From a bacterium (lineage in GTDB: Bacteria; Patescibacteria; Gracilibacteria; 1-14-2-50-48-13), in assembly GCA_030430105.1 (NCBI GenBank), contig JAUIFW010000008.1, forward strand, positions 1 to 17,285: DNA of 17,285 nucleotides, read 5' to 3'. Positions 6,903-14,100 of the stretch are shown one piece after another. The notes under the pieces were generated by a model. It saw only the letters and a list, made by a program, of their open reading frames with translations. It searched no databases and was not told the origin of the DNA. Position 1 is the first letter of the stretch; the number at the start of each line of letters is the position of its first letter. Made by a program: the position numbers and the translations under genes.

Positions 6903-7790
6903 TTAGGCGGTGCTAAAATGGCTAAACTTAAACTTCATTACTTCCTCTCCCTCATGCAGATATACCTTTTGAAACTTGAACCGCACGCGGAAACTTTTGC
7001 CATCACTGTGAATGGAGATGATTTTCGTGGACTGACAAAATTCCGTATTGGAGCATAGCTGCTCGTATCTTGTCAGATCACTGAGCTCCCACACCACATT
7101 GTGACTACAGGAATACACCTCATGGTAAAACTCTCGATTGAGGTTGGTAAAGGAATACCCAAATAGCAAGTCTTCCAGCTGTTTTGATGTGGTTACCCCT
7201 TCTCTCTCTATCACTTGTTGTAAGCGGATAGATGCATCTTGCAGGGTGCATGAACCGTCTTTGCACAAAATTAACTTGAGGGGTAGATATACAGCCTGCG
7301 TCTCAAAGGAAATGCGCATCTGTTTTTCATCTCTAAATTTATCGATGGACTGCAGGTTATTTTCCCTATCTGCCAGCTTTAGTAAAAGACACCTAACATC
7401 CTTCATCCCACCAAAGAGCAACTTGTCGATGTGTGAAGAGCACTCCTTATCAATACCCCAGAAGGTACACTCTGTCTTGGTGACAGAATCCACAATAAAA
7501 CCAACTTCATTTCCAAAGACCTGGTAGATCTCCTTCATACAGATGGTGTCACAGTCCTCTACCACATCATGAAGTAGCGCTGCAATCGTAAGTACGGAAT
7601 CTTGAAACCTCTCTTCCAACATGACCGCGACCTCCATGGGGTGAATCACATATGGTTTCCCTGAAGAGGATCGTACCTGCCCCTCATGACCTCGCTTTGC
7701 ATATTCAATAGCCGTGCTCAAAAGCTCCTTTTCAGAAGGTGTATGGTGCTCAAAGAGCTGGCGTAGCTGACGTTCTACAGCTTGAGGCAT
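6903..7790 (-). CDS. HD-domain phosphohydrolase of the RelA/SpoT hydrolase type
   Basis: I start this gene at the ATG at 7790 (295 residues) and not at an in-frame TTG at 7841, because that TTG lies in the -35 box of a good promoter whose start would be near 7807. The N-terminal half is an HD domain: GHEGQ (about 34-38), YVIHP with H50, ALLHDVVEDCDT with H74/D75 and E78/D79, and KLADR with D141. These are the metal and catalytic ligands of (p)ppGpp hydrolases. The nucleotide-binding segment is changed: the family's QxRKSGEPY becomes QVRSSSGKPY, with one extra residue and the second basic residue lost. There is no synthetase, TGS or ACT domain. The C-terminal third (about 190-295) is unrecognised. 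Substrate is uncertain. Confidence 0.8.
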   Translation of the reverse strand: MPQAVERQLRQLFEHHTPSEKELLSTAIEYAKRGHEGQVRSSSGKPYVIHPMEVAVMLEERFQDSVLTIAALLHDVVEDCDTICMKEIYQVFGNEVGFIVDSVTKTECTFWGIDKECSSHIDKLLFGGMKDVRCLLLKLADRENNLQSIDKFRDEKQMRISFETQAVYLPLKLILCKDGSCTLQDASIRLQQVIEREGVTTSKQLEDLLFGYSFTNLNREFYHEVYSCSHNVVWELSDLTRYEQLCSNTEFCQSTKIISIHSDGKSFRVRFKFQKVYLHEGEEVMKFKFSHFSTA

Positions 7791-7813
7791 AGGGATGGCT
7801 AGTCGTGTTGGGT

Positions 7814-7841
7814 ATACTACCACAAATACCTGATCGTACAA
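7814..7841 (-). promoter_or_regulatory. Promoter of the HD-hydrolase/methyltransferase pair
   Basis: On the minus strand TTGTAC (7836-7841) is 16 bases from TAGTAT (7814-7819), which is preceded by TGG as in an extended -10. The predicted start near 7807 leaves about 17 bases to the ATG at 7790, the same short leader as at enolase. Confidence 0.5.
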
Positions 7842-7896
7842 TAAATTTTTTCGTTTCTTCCTGTCATTATGTGGCGTACTAATTTTTCATGATCGT

Positions 7897-8946
7897 ATGA
7901 TCCTACGTTTACAGCCAAATTTGCGTACTGAAGACCCTGCAAATAGTTCTGGATATATCTGGGGGAAGCCTGCACAGGATAGTGAGATTCTTAAAAATTT
8001 GCCCACCTGGCACACTCATTCCCTGAAACCAGATACTCTTGTCGCTGAACGATGGATGGTCAGTGATGATCCCACCCATGGGAGCGTTACTACTGAGGGT
8101 GACCTACTTAAGGACCTCTTTTCCCAGCAGCCCGCATGGTTCTTTTCCAAGGAGCATCTAGAGGCGTTTGGCCCCTCTCTTCACACCATCATGAAGCACC
8201 TAGATACCCATTCCCACGCTCTGCGAGGTAGCCTTTCTGTGCAAATTCATCCAAAGCCTGGACATCCAACCCGCCCCTCTAAGCCTGAAATGTGGCTTGG
8301 ACTTGGCAATGCATCTGTCTATATGGGATGGAAAGAAGATATGACAGAAGAATCAATTCGCGCTCACGTAGCAGCAGGGACGATTACCGAAGCTATGCAT
8401 TGTATCGACCTGCGAGATGATGCCCTTCTTGTGCCAGGGGGAACTCCGCATGCAATACGCTTTGATAGTTCTTTGTACGAATGGTCAAAAGCACCGGACA
8501 ACCAAGGAAGTTCTTCGCTCAAGGATGCTACTGTCGCTCTCTATGATCGCACAGATGGAAAGCAAGCGCGTCCTGGTAAAGAAGATATGGAAGGGTCCCT
8601 GGAGGTGCTTGCCCATGCTGAGAGTCTACGCGCTGTGGATCCTAAGCAGTTCTATACCCTTGAGGAGGAAACCCATGCGACGGATACCGCCACGTTTACA
8701 CAGGTATTTTCGACTCCAGAGCTCCTTGTCCATAGGATCGACCTTCGAGGACCACACACCCTTACCCTAGACCGGGGTCTTCCTTGCTTTTTAGAACGTG
8801 GATCACTCTCTATTGAGCACAACGGATCCACCTATACCTTTGAACAGGGTGAGGACTTTTTCCTCCCCTATGGGCTACAGAGCGTGATGCTTTCTCCTCT
8901 AAACGAGAGTGAGGCACGGCTTTGGACCTGGGTACGTCCTCTATAG
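7897..8946 (+). CDS. manA: Mannose-6-phosphate isomerase, type I
   Basis: It interconverts fructose-6-P and mannose-6-P, feeding GDP-mannose and other glycan precursors from glycolysis. The 349-residue cupin protein has the zinc ligands of the family: Q116 and H118 in LSVQIHP, E131 in KPEMWLGL, and H185 in VPGGTPHAI. The C-terminal second cupin ends FFLPYGLQ. The N terminus is short compared with E. coli ManA and like the shorter bacterial type. The ATG at 7897 has no Shine-Dalgarno; an upstream TACTAA may be a -10 but I do not rely on it. It is followed 57 bases later by uppP and then lysS, possibly one transcript. A short direct repeat, TGATCGTA, occurs at its start and at the divergent promoter. 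Confidence 0.88.
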   Translation: MILRLQPNLRTEDPANSSGYIWGKPAQDSEILKNLPTWHTHSLKPDTLVAERWMVSDDPTHGSVTTEGDLLKDLFSQQPAWFFSKEHLEAFGPSLHTIMKHLDTHSHALRGSLSVQIHPKPGHPTRPSKPEMWLGLGNASVYMGWKEDMTEESIRAHVAAGTITEAMHCIDLRDDALLVPGGTPHAIRFDSSLYEWSKAPDNQGSSSLKDATVALYDRTDGKQARPGKEDMEGSLEVLAHAESLRAVDPKQFYTLEEETHATDTATFTQVFSTPELLVHRIDLRGPHTLTLDRGLPCFLERGSLSIEHNGSTYTFEQGEDFFLPYGLQSVMLSPLNESEARLWTWVRPL

Positions 8947-9003
8947 CTTGTCTTTCGTTCTTGGAGTGCTACGCTTTCGCTGTTTTGTCCTCTACTACTC
9001 TGT

Positions 9004-9840
9004 ATGATTCTTGATCTTCTTCAGGCTGGCTTCCTTGGAATCGTCCAAGGATTTACAGAATTTCTTCCGGTCAGCTCCTCTGCTCACCTCAAGATACTTC
9101 CCTTTCTTCTTGGGTGGGAGACACCTGGCCTGGTCTTCGATACATCCCTCCACCTGGGTACTAGCGCAGCACTCCTTGTCTTTTTTTGGAAGGACTTCTG
9201 GTCTATGATTCGCTGCTGGCTTGCTCCGAAAACCATAGCATCCAAGGAGGAGCTCAAACAATCCCGCACGCTTTCCCTAGGCATTGTTTTAGGAATTATA
9301 CCCGTGGCAGTAATTGGCCTCCTATTTGAGTCATCTATCGAGACGTTTTTTGCACAAGAAAACCTTGGGAACACCATGTGGATCATCGCCACCGCATTGA
9401 TTGTTGTTGGTTTACTTATTGTTTTGGGAGACCGCTATATTCCAGCGCGAAAAAAACTCACCACCTTTTCCCTTGTGGATGCACTGGTAGTTGGGTGTTT
9501 CCAAGTACTTGCCCTCATCCCTGGAGTTTCTAGATCGGGTTCCACTATCTTAGGAGGACTTGTTCGGGGTCTTGACCGAGAAGGCGCAGCCCGCTTCTCT
9601 TTCCTTCTTGGAACTCCCGTGATTATCCTCGCAGGTTTATTTAAGCTCAAGGACCTCGCAGTTATCACACTCACTCCGGAACTCCTTGCCTACTTTGGTG
9701 TCGGCGTACTCTTCTCTGCATTATCAGGATACTTGGTGATTACCTACTTCTTAGCATTTTTGAAAAAACATGGCTTTGAAGTCTTTGCGGGATACCGCAG
9801 CATCTTGGCTTTCCTCCTTCTTATCCTTGTCTACCTATAG
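9004..9840 (+). CDS. uppP: Undecaprenyl-diphosphatase UppP
   Basis: This membrane enzyme removes one phosphate from undecaprenyl diphosphate, recycling the lipid carrier for peptidoglycan and other surface glycans; overproduction gives bacitracin resistance (older name bacA). The 278-residue product is close to the usual length and has about seven to eight hydrophobic segments. Both family signatures are present: QGFTEFLPVSSSAH (15-28), with the catalytic Glu and Ser residues, and PGVSRSGSTI (173-182), with the catalytic Arg. H50 in SLHLGT is also the conserved position. There is no Shine-Dalgarno before the ATG. It lies between manA (57 bases) and lysS (43 bases), same strand. Confidence 0.95.
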   Translation: MILDLLQAGFLGIVQGFTEFLPVSSSAHLKILPFLLGWETPGLVFDTSLHLGTSAALLVFFWKDFWSMIRCWLAPKTIASKEELKQSRTLSLGIVLGIIPVAVIGLLFESSIETFFAQENLGNTMWIIATALIVVGLLIVLGDRYIPARKKLTTFSLVDALVVGCFQVLALIPGVSRSGSTILGGLVRGLDREGAARFSFLLGTPVIILAGLFKLKDLAVITLTPELLAYFGVGVLFSALSGYLVITYFLAFLKKHGFEVFAGYRSILAFLLLILVYL

Positions 9841-9883
9841 AAAGCGCGTATAGTGGTGTGGATCTATTATCTATTACTCTCCT

Positions 9884-11398
9884 ATGAGCACACCACTGCA
9901 AGAGCGCGAGGACAGACTTCGTAAGCTCGAGGCGATCAAGGAAATGGGGGTTCACCCCTACCCGGAGCGGTTTTCAAAGACCCATATGACTTCGGACCTA
10001 AAGAAGCTGGATGCCAGTTTCGATAAGGACCTTGAGGAACTTAAGGAGAAGAAACCTGAGACCTATACATTGGCTGGGCGCATGACCATGTACCGTGCCC
10101 ATGGGAAGCTATCCTTTGCTCATCTGTTGGACGAGGATGGGAAAATCCAACTTGCTATCATGCAGGACGTGATCGGAAAGGATCAATACAAGTTTGTGCA
10201 AAAGAAGCTCGATATTGGTGACTTTATCGGCGTATCTGGTGATTTGTTTGTGACGAAGCACGGGGAGCGCACACTGCTTGTTACCAGTCTCACTTTTCTA
10301 GGAAAAGCACTACGGCCACTTCCTGAAAAATGGCATGGTTTGAAGGATCGAGAGAAATTGTACAGACAACGCTATCTCGACCTCATCTCCAACCAGGAGA
10401 CTATGGAGCGATTCAAGATGCGTTCTAAGTTTGTAAAGTCCCTTCGAGAGTTTTATTGGAAGGAAGGATTTTATGAGGTGGAAACTTCTACACTGATGCA
10501 CACAGCTACTGGAGCTGCTGCTGCGCCCTATGAGACGCACAACAATGCGCTTGATTTGGATGTGGTGCTTCGTATTTCACACGAACTTCCTCTCAAGACT
10601 CTTATTGTAGGAGGATTTGAAAAAGTATTTGAAATAGGAAAGGTGTTTCGAAATGAAGGGGCTGATCCTTCTCACCTTCCAGAACATACCCATGTGGAGC
10701 ACTATGCTGCCTACTGGAATTTTGAGGATAATATCAAGTTCACAGAGCGGATGTTTGACCACCTCTTTGAGGCACTTGGTCTTCCAAAGGAAATTCCCTT
10801 TATGGATCGTGAGGGAAATAAAAAGATCATCGACTTCTCTACTCCTTGGGCACGAATTGACTATGTAGAACTTTTTAAGAAGGATGGTGTTGATATTTTG
10901 ACGATCACCCTTGATGAGGCGAAGCAAATGGCAAAGGATAAAGGTCTTCGTATTGAGGGTATCGACCACATGGGACTTACGACAGTGATCGACCATATCT
11001 ACAAGAAGCTCTACCGACCGCATATCATCAACCCTTCTATCGTCTACAACTACCCACTGCAAATGCAGCCGCTTGCTCGGCAGAACGATGAGGATCCACG
11101 ACTGGTTGATCAGTTCCAACTTGTGATTAATACATGGGAAGTGCTGAAAGCATACTCAGAGCTTGTAGACCCACTTGAGCAGCGAGCTCGATTCGTGGAC
11201 CAAGCAGAGGCGAAAGCCGCTGGAGACGAAGAAGCGATGGATATGGAGGAGGATTACCTACTTGCTATGGAATACGGTATGCCGCCAATCTCTGGTTGGG
11301 GTATGGGAATTGATAGGATTGTGACGCTTCTGGCGGGACAGGATAATTTGAGGGATATGGTGTTTTTCCCGCTTATGAAACCAGAGAGTAAGGCGTAG
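9884..11398 (+). CDS. lysS: Lysine--tRNA ligase, class II
   Basis: It charges tRNA-Lys with lysine. The 504 residues match the family length. An N-terminal helix is followed by the OB-fold anticodon-binding domain (about 60-150), motif 1 helix and strand (about 175-205), motif 2 VFRNEG (254-259) and motif 3 GWGMGIDRI (471-479). Lysine-pocket residues of the family appear as GGFEKVFE (243-250). The segment after motif 2 is unusual: HLPEHTHVEHYAAY (264-277) where most bacterial enzymes have NPEFTMMELYMAY, although the key Glu is kept. The C terminus is encoded inside a perfect 17-bp hairpin whose loop holds the TAG stop. A TATTAT at 9865-9870 may be a -10 giving a nearly leaderless message, but no -35 is seen. 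Confidence 0.96.
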   Translation: MSTPLQEREDRLRKLEAIKEMGVHPYPERFSKTHMTSDLKKLDASFDKDLEELKEKKPETYTLAGRMTMYRAHGKLSFAHLLDEDGKIQLAIMQDVIGKDQYKFVQKKLDIGDFIGVSGDLFVTKHGERTLLVTSLTFLGKALRPLPEKWHGLKDREKLYRQRYLDLISNQETMERFKMRSKFVKSLREFYWKEGFYEVETSTLMHTATGAAAAPYETHNNALDLDVVLRISHELPLKTLIVGGFEKVFEIGKVFRNEGADPSHLPEHTHVEHYAAYWNFEDNIKFTERMFDHLFEALGLPKEIPFMDREGNKKIIDFSTPWARIDYVELFKKDGVDILTITLDEAKQMAKDKGLRIEGIDHMGLTTVIDHIYKKLYRPHIINPSIVYNYPLQMQPLARQNDEDPRLVDQFQLVINTWEVLKAYSELVDPLEQRARFVDQAEAKAAGDEEAMDMEEDYLLAMEYGMPPISGWGMGIDRIVTLLAGQDNLRDMVFFPLMKPESKA

Positions 11399-11414
11399 CC
11401 TTACTCTCTGGTTT
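11378..11414 (+). terminator. Perfect 17-bp hairpin across the lysS stop codon
   Basis: AAACCAGAGAGTAAGGC (11378-11394) pairs perfectly with 11398-11414 around a GTA loop, and the TAG stop is at 11396-11398. The 3' arm ends in GGTTT, so the T-run is short (three). It may terminate lysS or protect the 3' end; terminating strength is uncertain. Confidence 0.6.
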
Positions 11415-11420
11415 CCAGAT

Positions 11421-11495
11421 GCCAAATGGCAAATATCAAATGACAGATTTCAAAGAACGTATATTTGAAATTTGATACCTGAAATTTGTCATTTG
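11421..11495. repeat. AT-rich inverted repeat between lysS and era
   Basis: CAAATGACAGATTTCA (11437-11452) is complementary to 11480-11495 with one G-T wobble. A second pairing inside it, ATTTCAAA (11447-11454) with TTTGAAAT (11464-11471), and TATCAAAT (11434-11441) with ATTTGATA (11470-11477), compete with it. A small palindrome TGCCAAATGGCA precedes (about 11420-11431). The region is built from variants of the word (A)TTTGAAATTTGATA on both strands. I see no gene in it. Confidence 0.7.
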
Positions 11496-11502
11496 TAATT
11501 TT

Positions 11503-11518
11503 GGACGCGTTAGCGTCC
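11503..11518 (-). terminator. Hairpin across the era stop codon
   Basis: GGACGC (11503-11508) pairs with GCGTCC (11513-11518) around the loop GTTA, which on the minus strand holds the TAA stop (11510-11512). On that strand it is followed by an AAAATTAC stretch, not a T-run, so it is a weak terminator candidate; it may stabilise the 3' end. Confidence 0.4.
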
Positions 11519-12373
11519 CACCTTCCATCCTTTCTGCACCTTCACACTCAGCTCGAGGTATACTTTCCTCCCAAACATTCCCTCTAACTCTTCCCTCGCC
11601 TTCTTTCCTATTTTTACAAGCATCGATCCACCTTTTCCAATGAGGATACCCTTTTGTGACTCTCGTTCTACGAGGAGATCAGCGTACACGTGTACTACCT
11701 TGGGGTTCGTTTCGTCATCTATGTCTTGTACTTCTACCTGTATACTGTGAGGAATTTCCTTGTGAACACTGAGCATTGCCTTTTCTCGGATAGTTTCAGA
11801 CACAAGGAACTCTAGTGCCTGATCCGTTGTCATATCCTCTGGATAGAGGAATGGATGTTCTGGGAGCTCTGCGCACAGATCCTCTACCATCTCATCCACA
11901 TTATGATCCTTGAGCGCTGAGATGTAGTGTTCCTTCACCTGAGGAAGCTCTTTCAACTTCTCTTTATATATCATGGAGTTCTGCACCACATGATTGTCTT
12001 TGATATCTACCTTGTTGTACGCCACGTGAATCGGCTTTTTTTGCTTCTTGAGCATTTCCAGGATCACCTCCTCTTCCTTTCCAAAAGGCCTTGAAATATC
12101 AAGTAGATAGAGCACCATGTCCGCCTCTTCAATAGCTCCCTCCGCCTGTTTGTTGAGAATCTTGTTATACGCTCTCGCACTCTCATGCAGCCCTGGTGTA
12201 TCCAAAAACACCGCCTGGCAATCATCCTTTGTGTAGATTCCCTTAATGGTGTTTCTGGTGGTTTGCGGTATGTGACTCACAATCGCAATCTTTTTTCCAC
12301 AGATGCGATTCATGAGGGTGGACTTTCCTGTATTTGGCCTTCCAATGAGGGCAATAAATCCTGACTTTTGCAT
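11510..12373 (-). CDS. era: GTPase Era
   Basis: Era is an essential GTPase that binds the 3' end of 16S rRNA and helps assemble the 30S subunit. The 287 residues give the full family length. GTPase motifs: G1 GRPNTGKST (11-19), G2 PQTTRNT (36-42), G3 DTPG (58-61), G4 NKVD (120-123), G5 SAL (152-154). The C-terminal KH RNA-binding domain shows GILIGKGGSMLVKIGKKAR (242-260) with the GKGG loop at 246-249. No Shine-Dalgarno precedes the ATG. It lies 19 bases downstream of the SLH gene at 12393 on the same strand, so it may be the last gene of the envelope operon or have a promoter inside the upstream gene. It converges with lysS. Confidence 0.96.
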   Translation of the reverse strand: MQKSGFIALIGRPNTGKSTLMNRICGKKIAIVSHIPQTTRNTIKGIYTKDDCQAVFLDTPGLHESARAYNKILNKQAEGAIEEADMVLYLLDISRPFGKEEEVILEMLKKQKKPIHVAYNKVDIKDNHVVQNSMIYKEKLKELPQVKEHYISALKDHNVDEMVEDLCAELPEHPFLYPEDMTTDQALEFLVSETIREKAMLSVHKEIPHSIQVEVQDIDDETNPKVVHVYADLLVERESQKGILIGKGGSMLVKIGKKAREELEGMFGRKVYLELSVKVQKGWKVGR

Positions 12374-12392
12374 GCTTACGTTGCGTCTAAAA

Positions 12393-14081
12393 TTAAATTC
12401 GGCTCACAATTGAGGTCACAAAGGCCTCTAAACGGCTACGAAGCATTGCTTGTTTTGAGTGTTTTGTAAAGAGCGTGCTTACACGTTCCTCCAGGTTTTC
12501 TGTCTTTCCAAGCTCCTCAAGTACGTATTCTGCTGGAATTCCAAAGAGTTCTTCAAAGGTAACAGGATCCACCGGTGTTGTGATCTTTGGCTCCGTGTAA
12601 TAGTCGCTGGATTCTTCGTAGCTTCCTCCCATAGTCACGATAACCCCATCCTCCTCAAAGGTTTCTTGCTCCATCCGTACGGCAAGCTTCTGAATTAGCC
12701 ACTCCTTGGTCGTCGAGTCCACCTGCATTGAGAAGGCCTCTATGAGACGCTTCCAGAGCTCCGCATCCTCTCTCACACCCTGCTTCATAGCATAGGTGTT
12801 TACAGGTTGCCCAGAGATCTCCGCCGCCTTTGGAAGGAACTCCATAAGCTGATCACTATCGAGATGTACCGTAAAATGTGCCTCATCTCCCTCTCGTATC
12901 ATACCAATCAGCACAAACGGATCCTCCGTGTGACGTAGATGCTGCTCTAGCACCTCTACCATCACCTCCCAGATATCCATTTCCTCCTCAAGTATCTCCT
13001 TTTCATCCATTTCAAACGGAACAGTTACCCACACCCCTTCAAGGAATACCTCAGCCTCCTCTACCATATCCGTCACTGCCATACGAACCATCACATCTCC
13101 CTCTATATCCTCAAGACGAATATCCTCAAATACAAAAGAGAACCCTTCCATATCTAGGACCATACGTATTCTCACATAGAGCTTCAGATCCATGGAGATA
13201 TCGCTCATATCGTCTTGCACAGAGAGTGTCATGGTTGTCTCAACCTGCTCCTCTACGGCTTCAAAGGTATCCATACTTCCAAGTAGCTTCCCTTCGGAAT
13301 CCACCTCGAGCATGAGCCCAACAGTACCGAAACTAGGGTCAATTACCTCAAGAGCTAGTTCCCCGAGAGACTCCGTCTCAACAGACTGCCATCCATACCT
13401 ACCCTGCGCACGCAGGAGGGAGAGAAAAAGCTTCTCCTCCTCGAGAAGCGCTCTTGTCACTTCATTCTTTTCTCCTGTAAGCCTGGACAATTGAGACTCC
13501 TCAAATCTATCCTCTCCAGCCTCTGCAGCAGCCATCGCTCTCGCGATATATCGTACAGCATCTGCTCTGGTCAACTCAGCAGCCATGGCCTCCTGTGTAT
13601 CGAGCTCTCCTTTATTTACAATCCCATGGCTAATTGCAGCCATGTAATAATAGTCGTACCAATTCTCAGATGGCAGCTGGCTGTAGCGAGTAAGATCGTA
13701 GTGAAAGAACTCCGCGAGAATCTTCAGTGCTTCTGCATAATTCACGGTATTTCCTCCATGGAAATTTCCGTCTTCATAGCCGTTGATGTAGTACTGATCG
13801 TATGCCCAGCACACGTTCTGTGCGAACCATTCTCCATCCACATCCTCCAAACAAGAGGTGTCGTACTCCTCAAGACTTCCTGATACCGCTGCCCGAACGA
13901 GCATGGTAACAAACTCTGCTCGATTTACAGATCGCTCTAGTTCAAAACCGCTCTCTGTTCCTTTTAGGACACCTCGTCCCTCTAGTAGCATTGCTTCATT
14001 CGTTGCAGCGCTGGCAATTCCTCCTGTCAAACATGCTAGGAGTGATAGGGATGTAATGATCTTTTTCATAGAAATATTCAT
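12393..14081 (-). CDS. Secreted protein with N-terminal SLH repeats and large acidic domain
   Basis: The N terminus is a classic signal peptide: MKK, a hydrophobic core (IITSLSLLACLTGG) and cleavage near ASA-AT. The start could be the ATG at 14081 (taken here) or the one at 14069 that begins MKK; neither has a Shine-Dalgarno. Three SLH-like repeats follow: a degenerate one with VNRAEFVTMLVRA (about 53-65), CLEDVDGEWF to NYAEALKILAEF (about 78-126), and NWYDYYYMAAISHGIVNKG to LTRADAVRYIARAM (about 141-184). They should bind the protein to a wall polymer. The remaining 370 residues form an acidic, Met- and Glu-rich domain (strands such as DVMVRMAVTDM) that I cannot place. The second SLH repeat has two Cys that could form a disulfide. 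It starts about 20 bases after the cohesin-like gene, so it belongs to the same operon. Confidence 0.85.
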   Translation of the reverse strand: MNISMKKIITSLSLLACLTGGIASAATNEAMLLEGRGVLKGTESGFELERSVNRAEFVTMLVRAAVSGSLEEYDTSCLEDVDGEWFAQNVCWAYDQYYINGYEDGNFHGGNTVNYAEALKILAEFFHYDLTRYSQLPSENWYDYYYMAAISHGIVNKGELDTQEAMAAELTRADAVRYIARAMAAAEAGEDRFEESQLSRLTGEKNEVTRALLEEEKLFLSLLRAQGRYGWQSVETESLGELALEVIDPSFGTVGLMLEVDSEGKLLGSMDTFEAVEEQVETTMTLSVQDDMSDISMDLKLYVRIRMVLDMEGFSFVFEDIRLEDIEGDVMVRMAVTDMVEEAEVFLEGVWVTVPFEMDEKEILEEEMDIWEVMVEVLEQHLRHTEDPFVLIGMIREGDEAHFTVHLDSDQLMEFLPKAAEISGQPVNTYAMKQGVREDAELWKRLIEAFSMQVDSTTKEWLIQKLAVRMEQETFEEDGVIVTMGGSYEESSDYYTEPKITTPVDPVTFEELFGIPAEYVLEELGKTENLEERVSTLFTKHSKQAMLRSRLEAFVTSIVSRI

Positions 14082-14100
14082 CAATAGTGAGTATATGGTA

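Noticed and set aside
7791..7841. 17-residue N-terminal extension of the HD hydrolase from a TTG codon
   Set aside because: The TTG is part of the -35 box of a good promoter and the extension is a hydrophobic stretch not seen in the family.
10577..11119. Minus-strand frame of 180 codons inside lysS
   Set aside because: lysS motifs 2 and 3 on the plus strand are unmistakable; this is a shadow frame.
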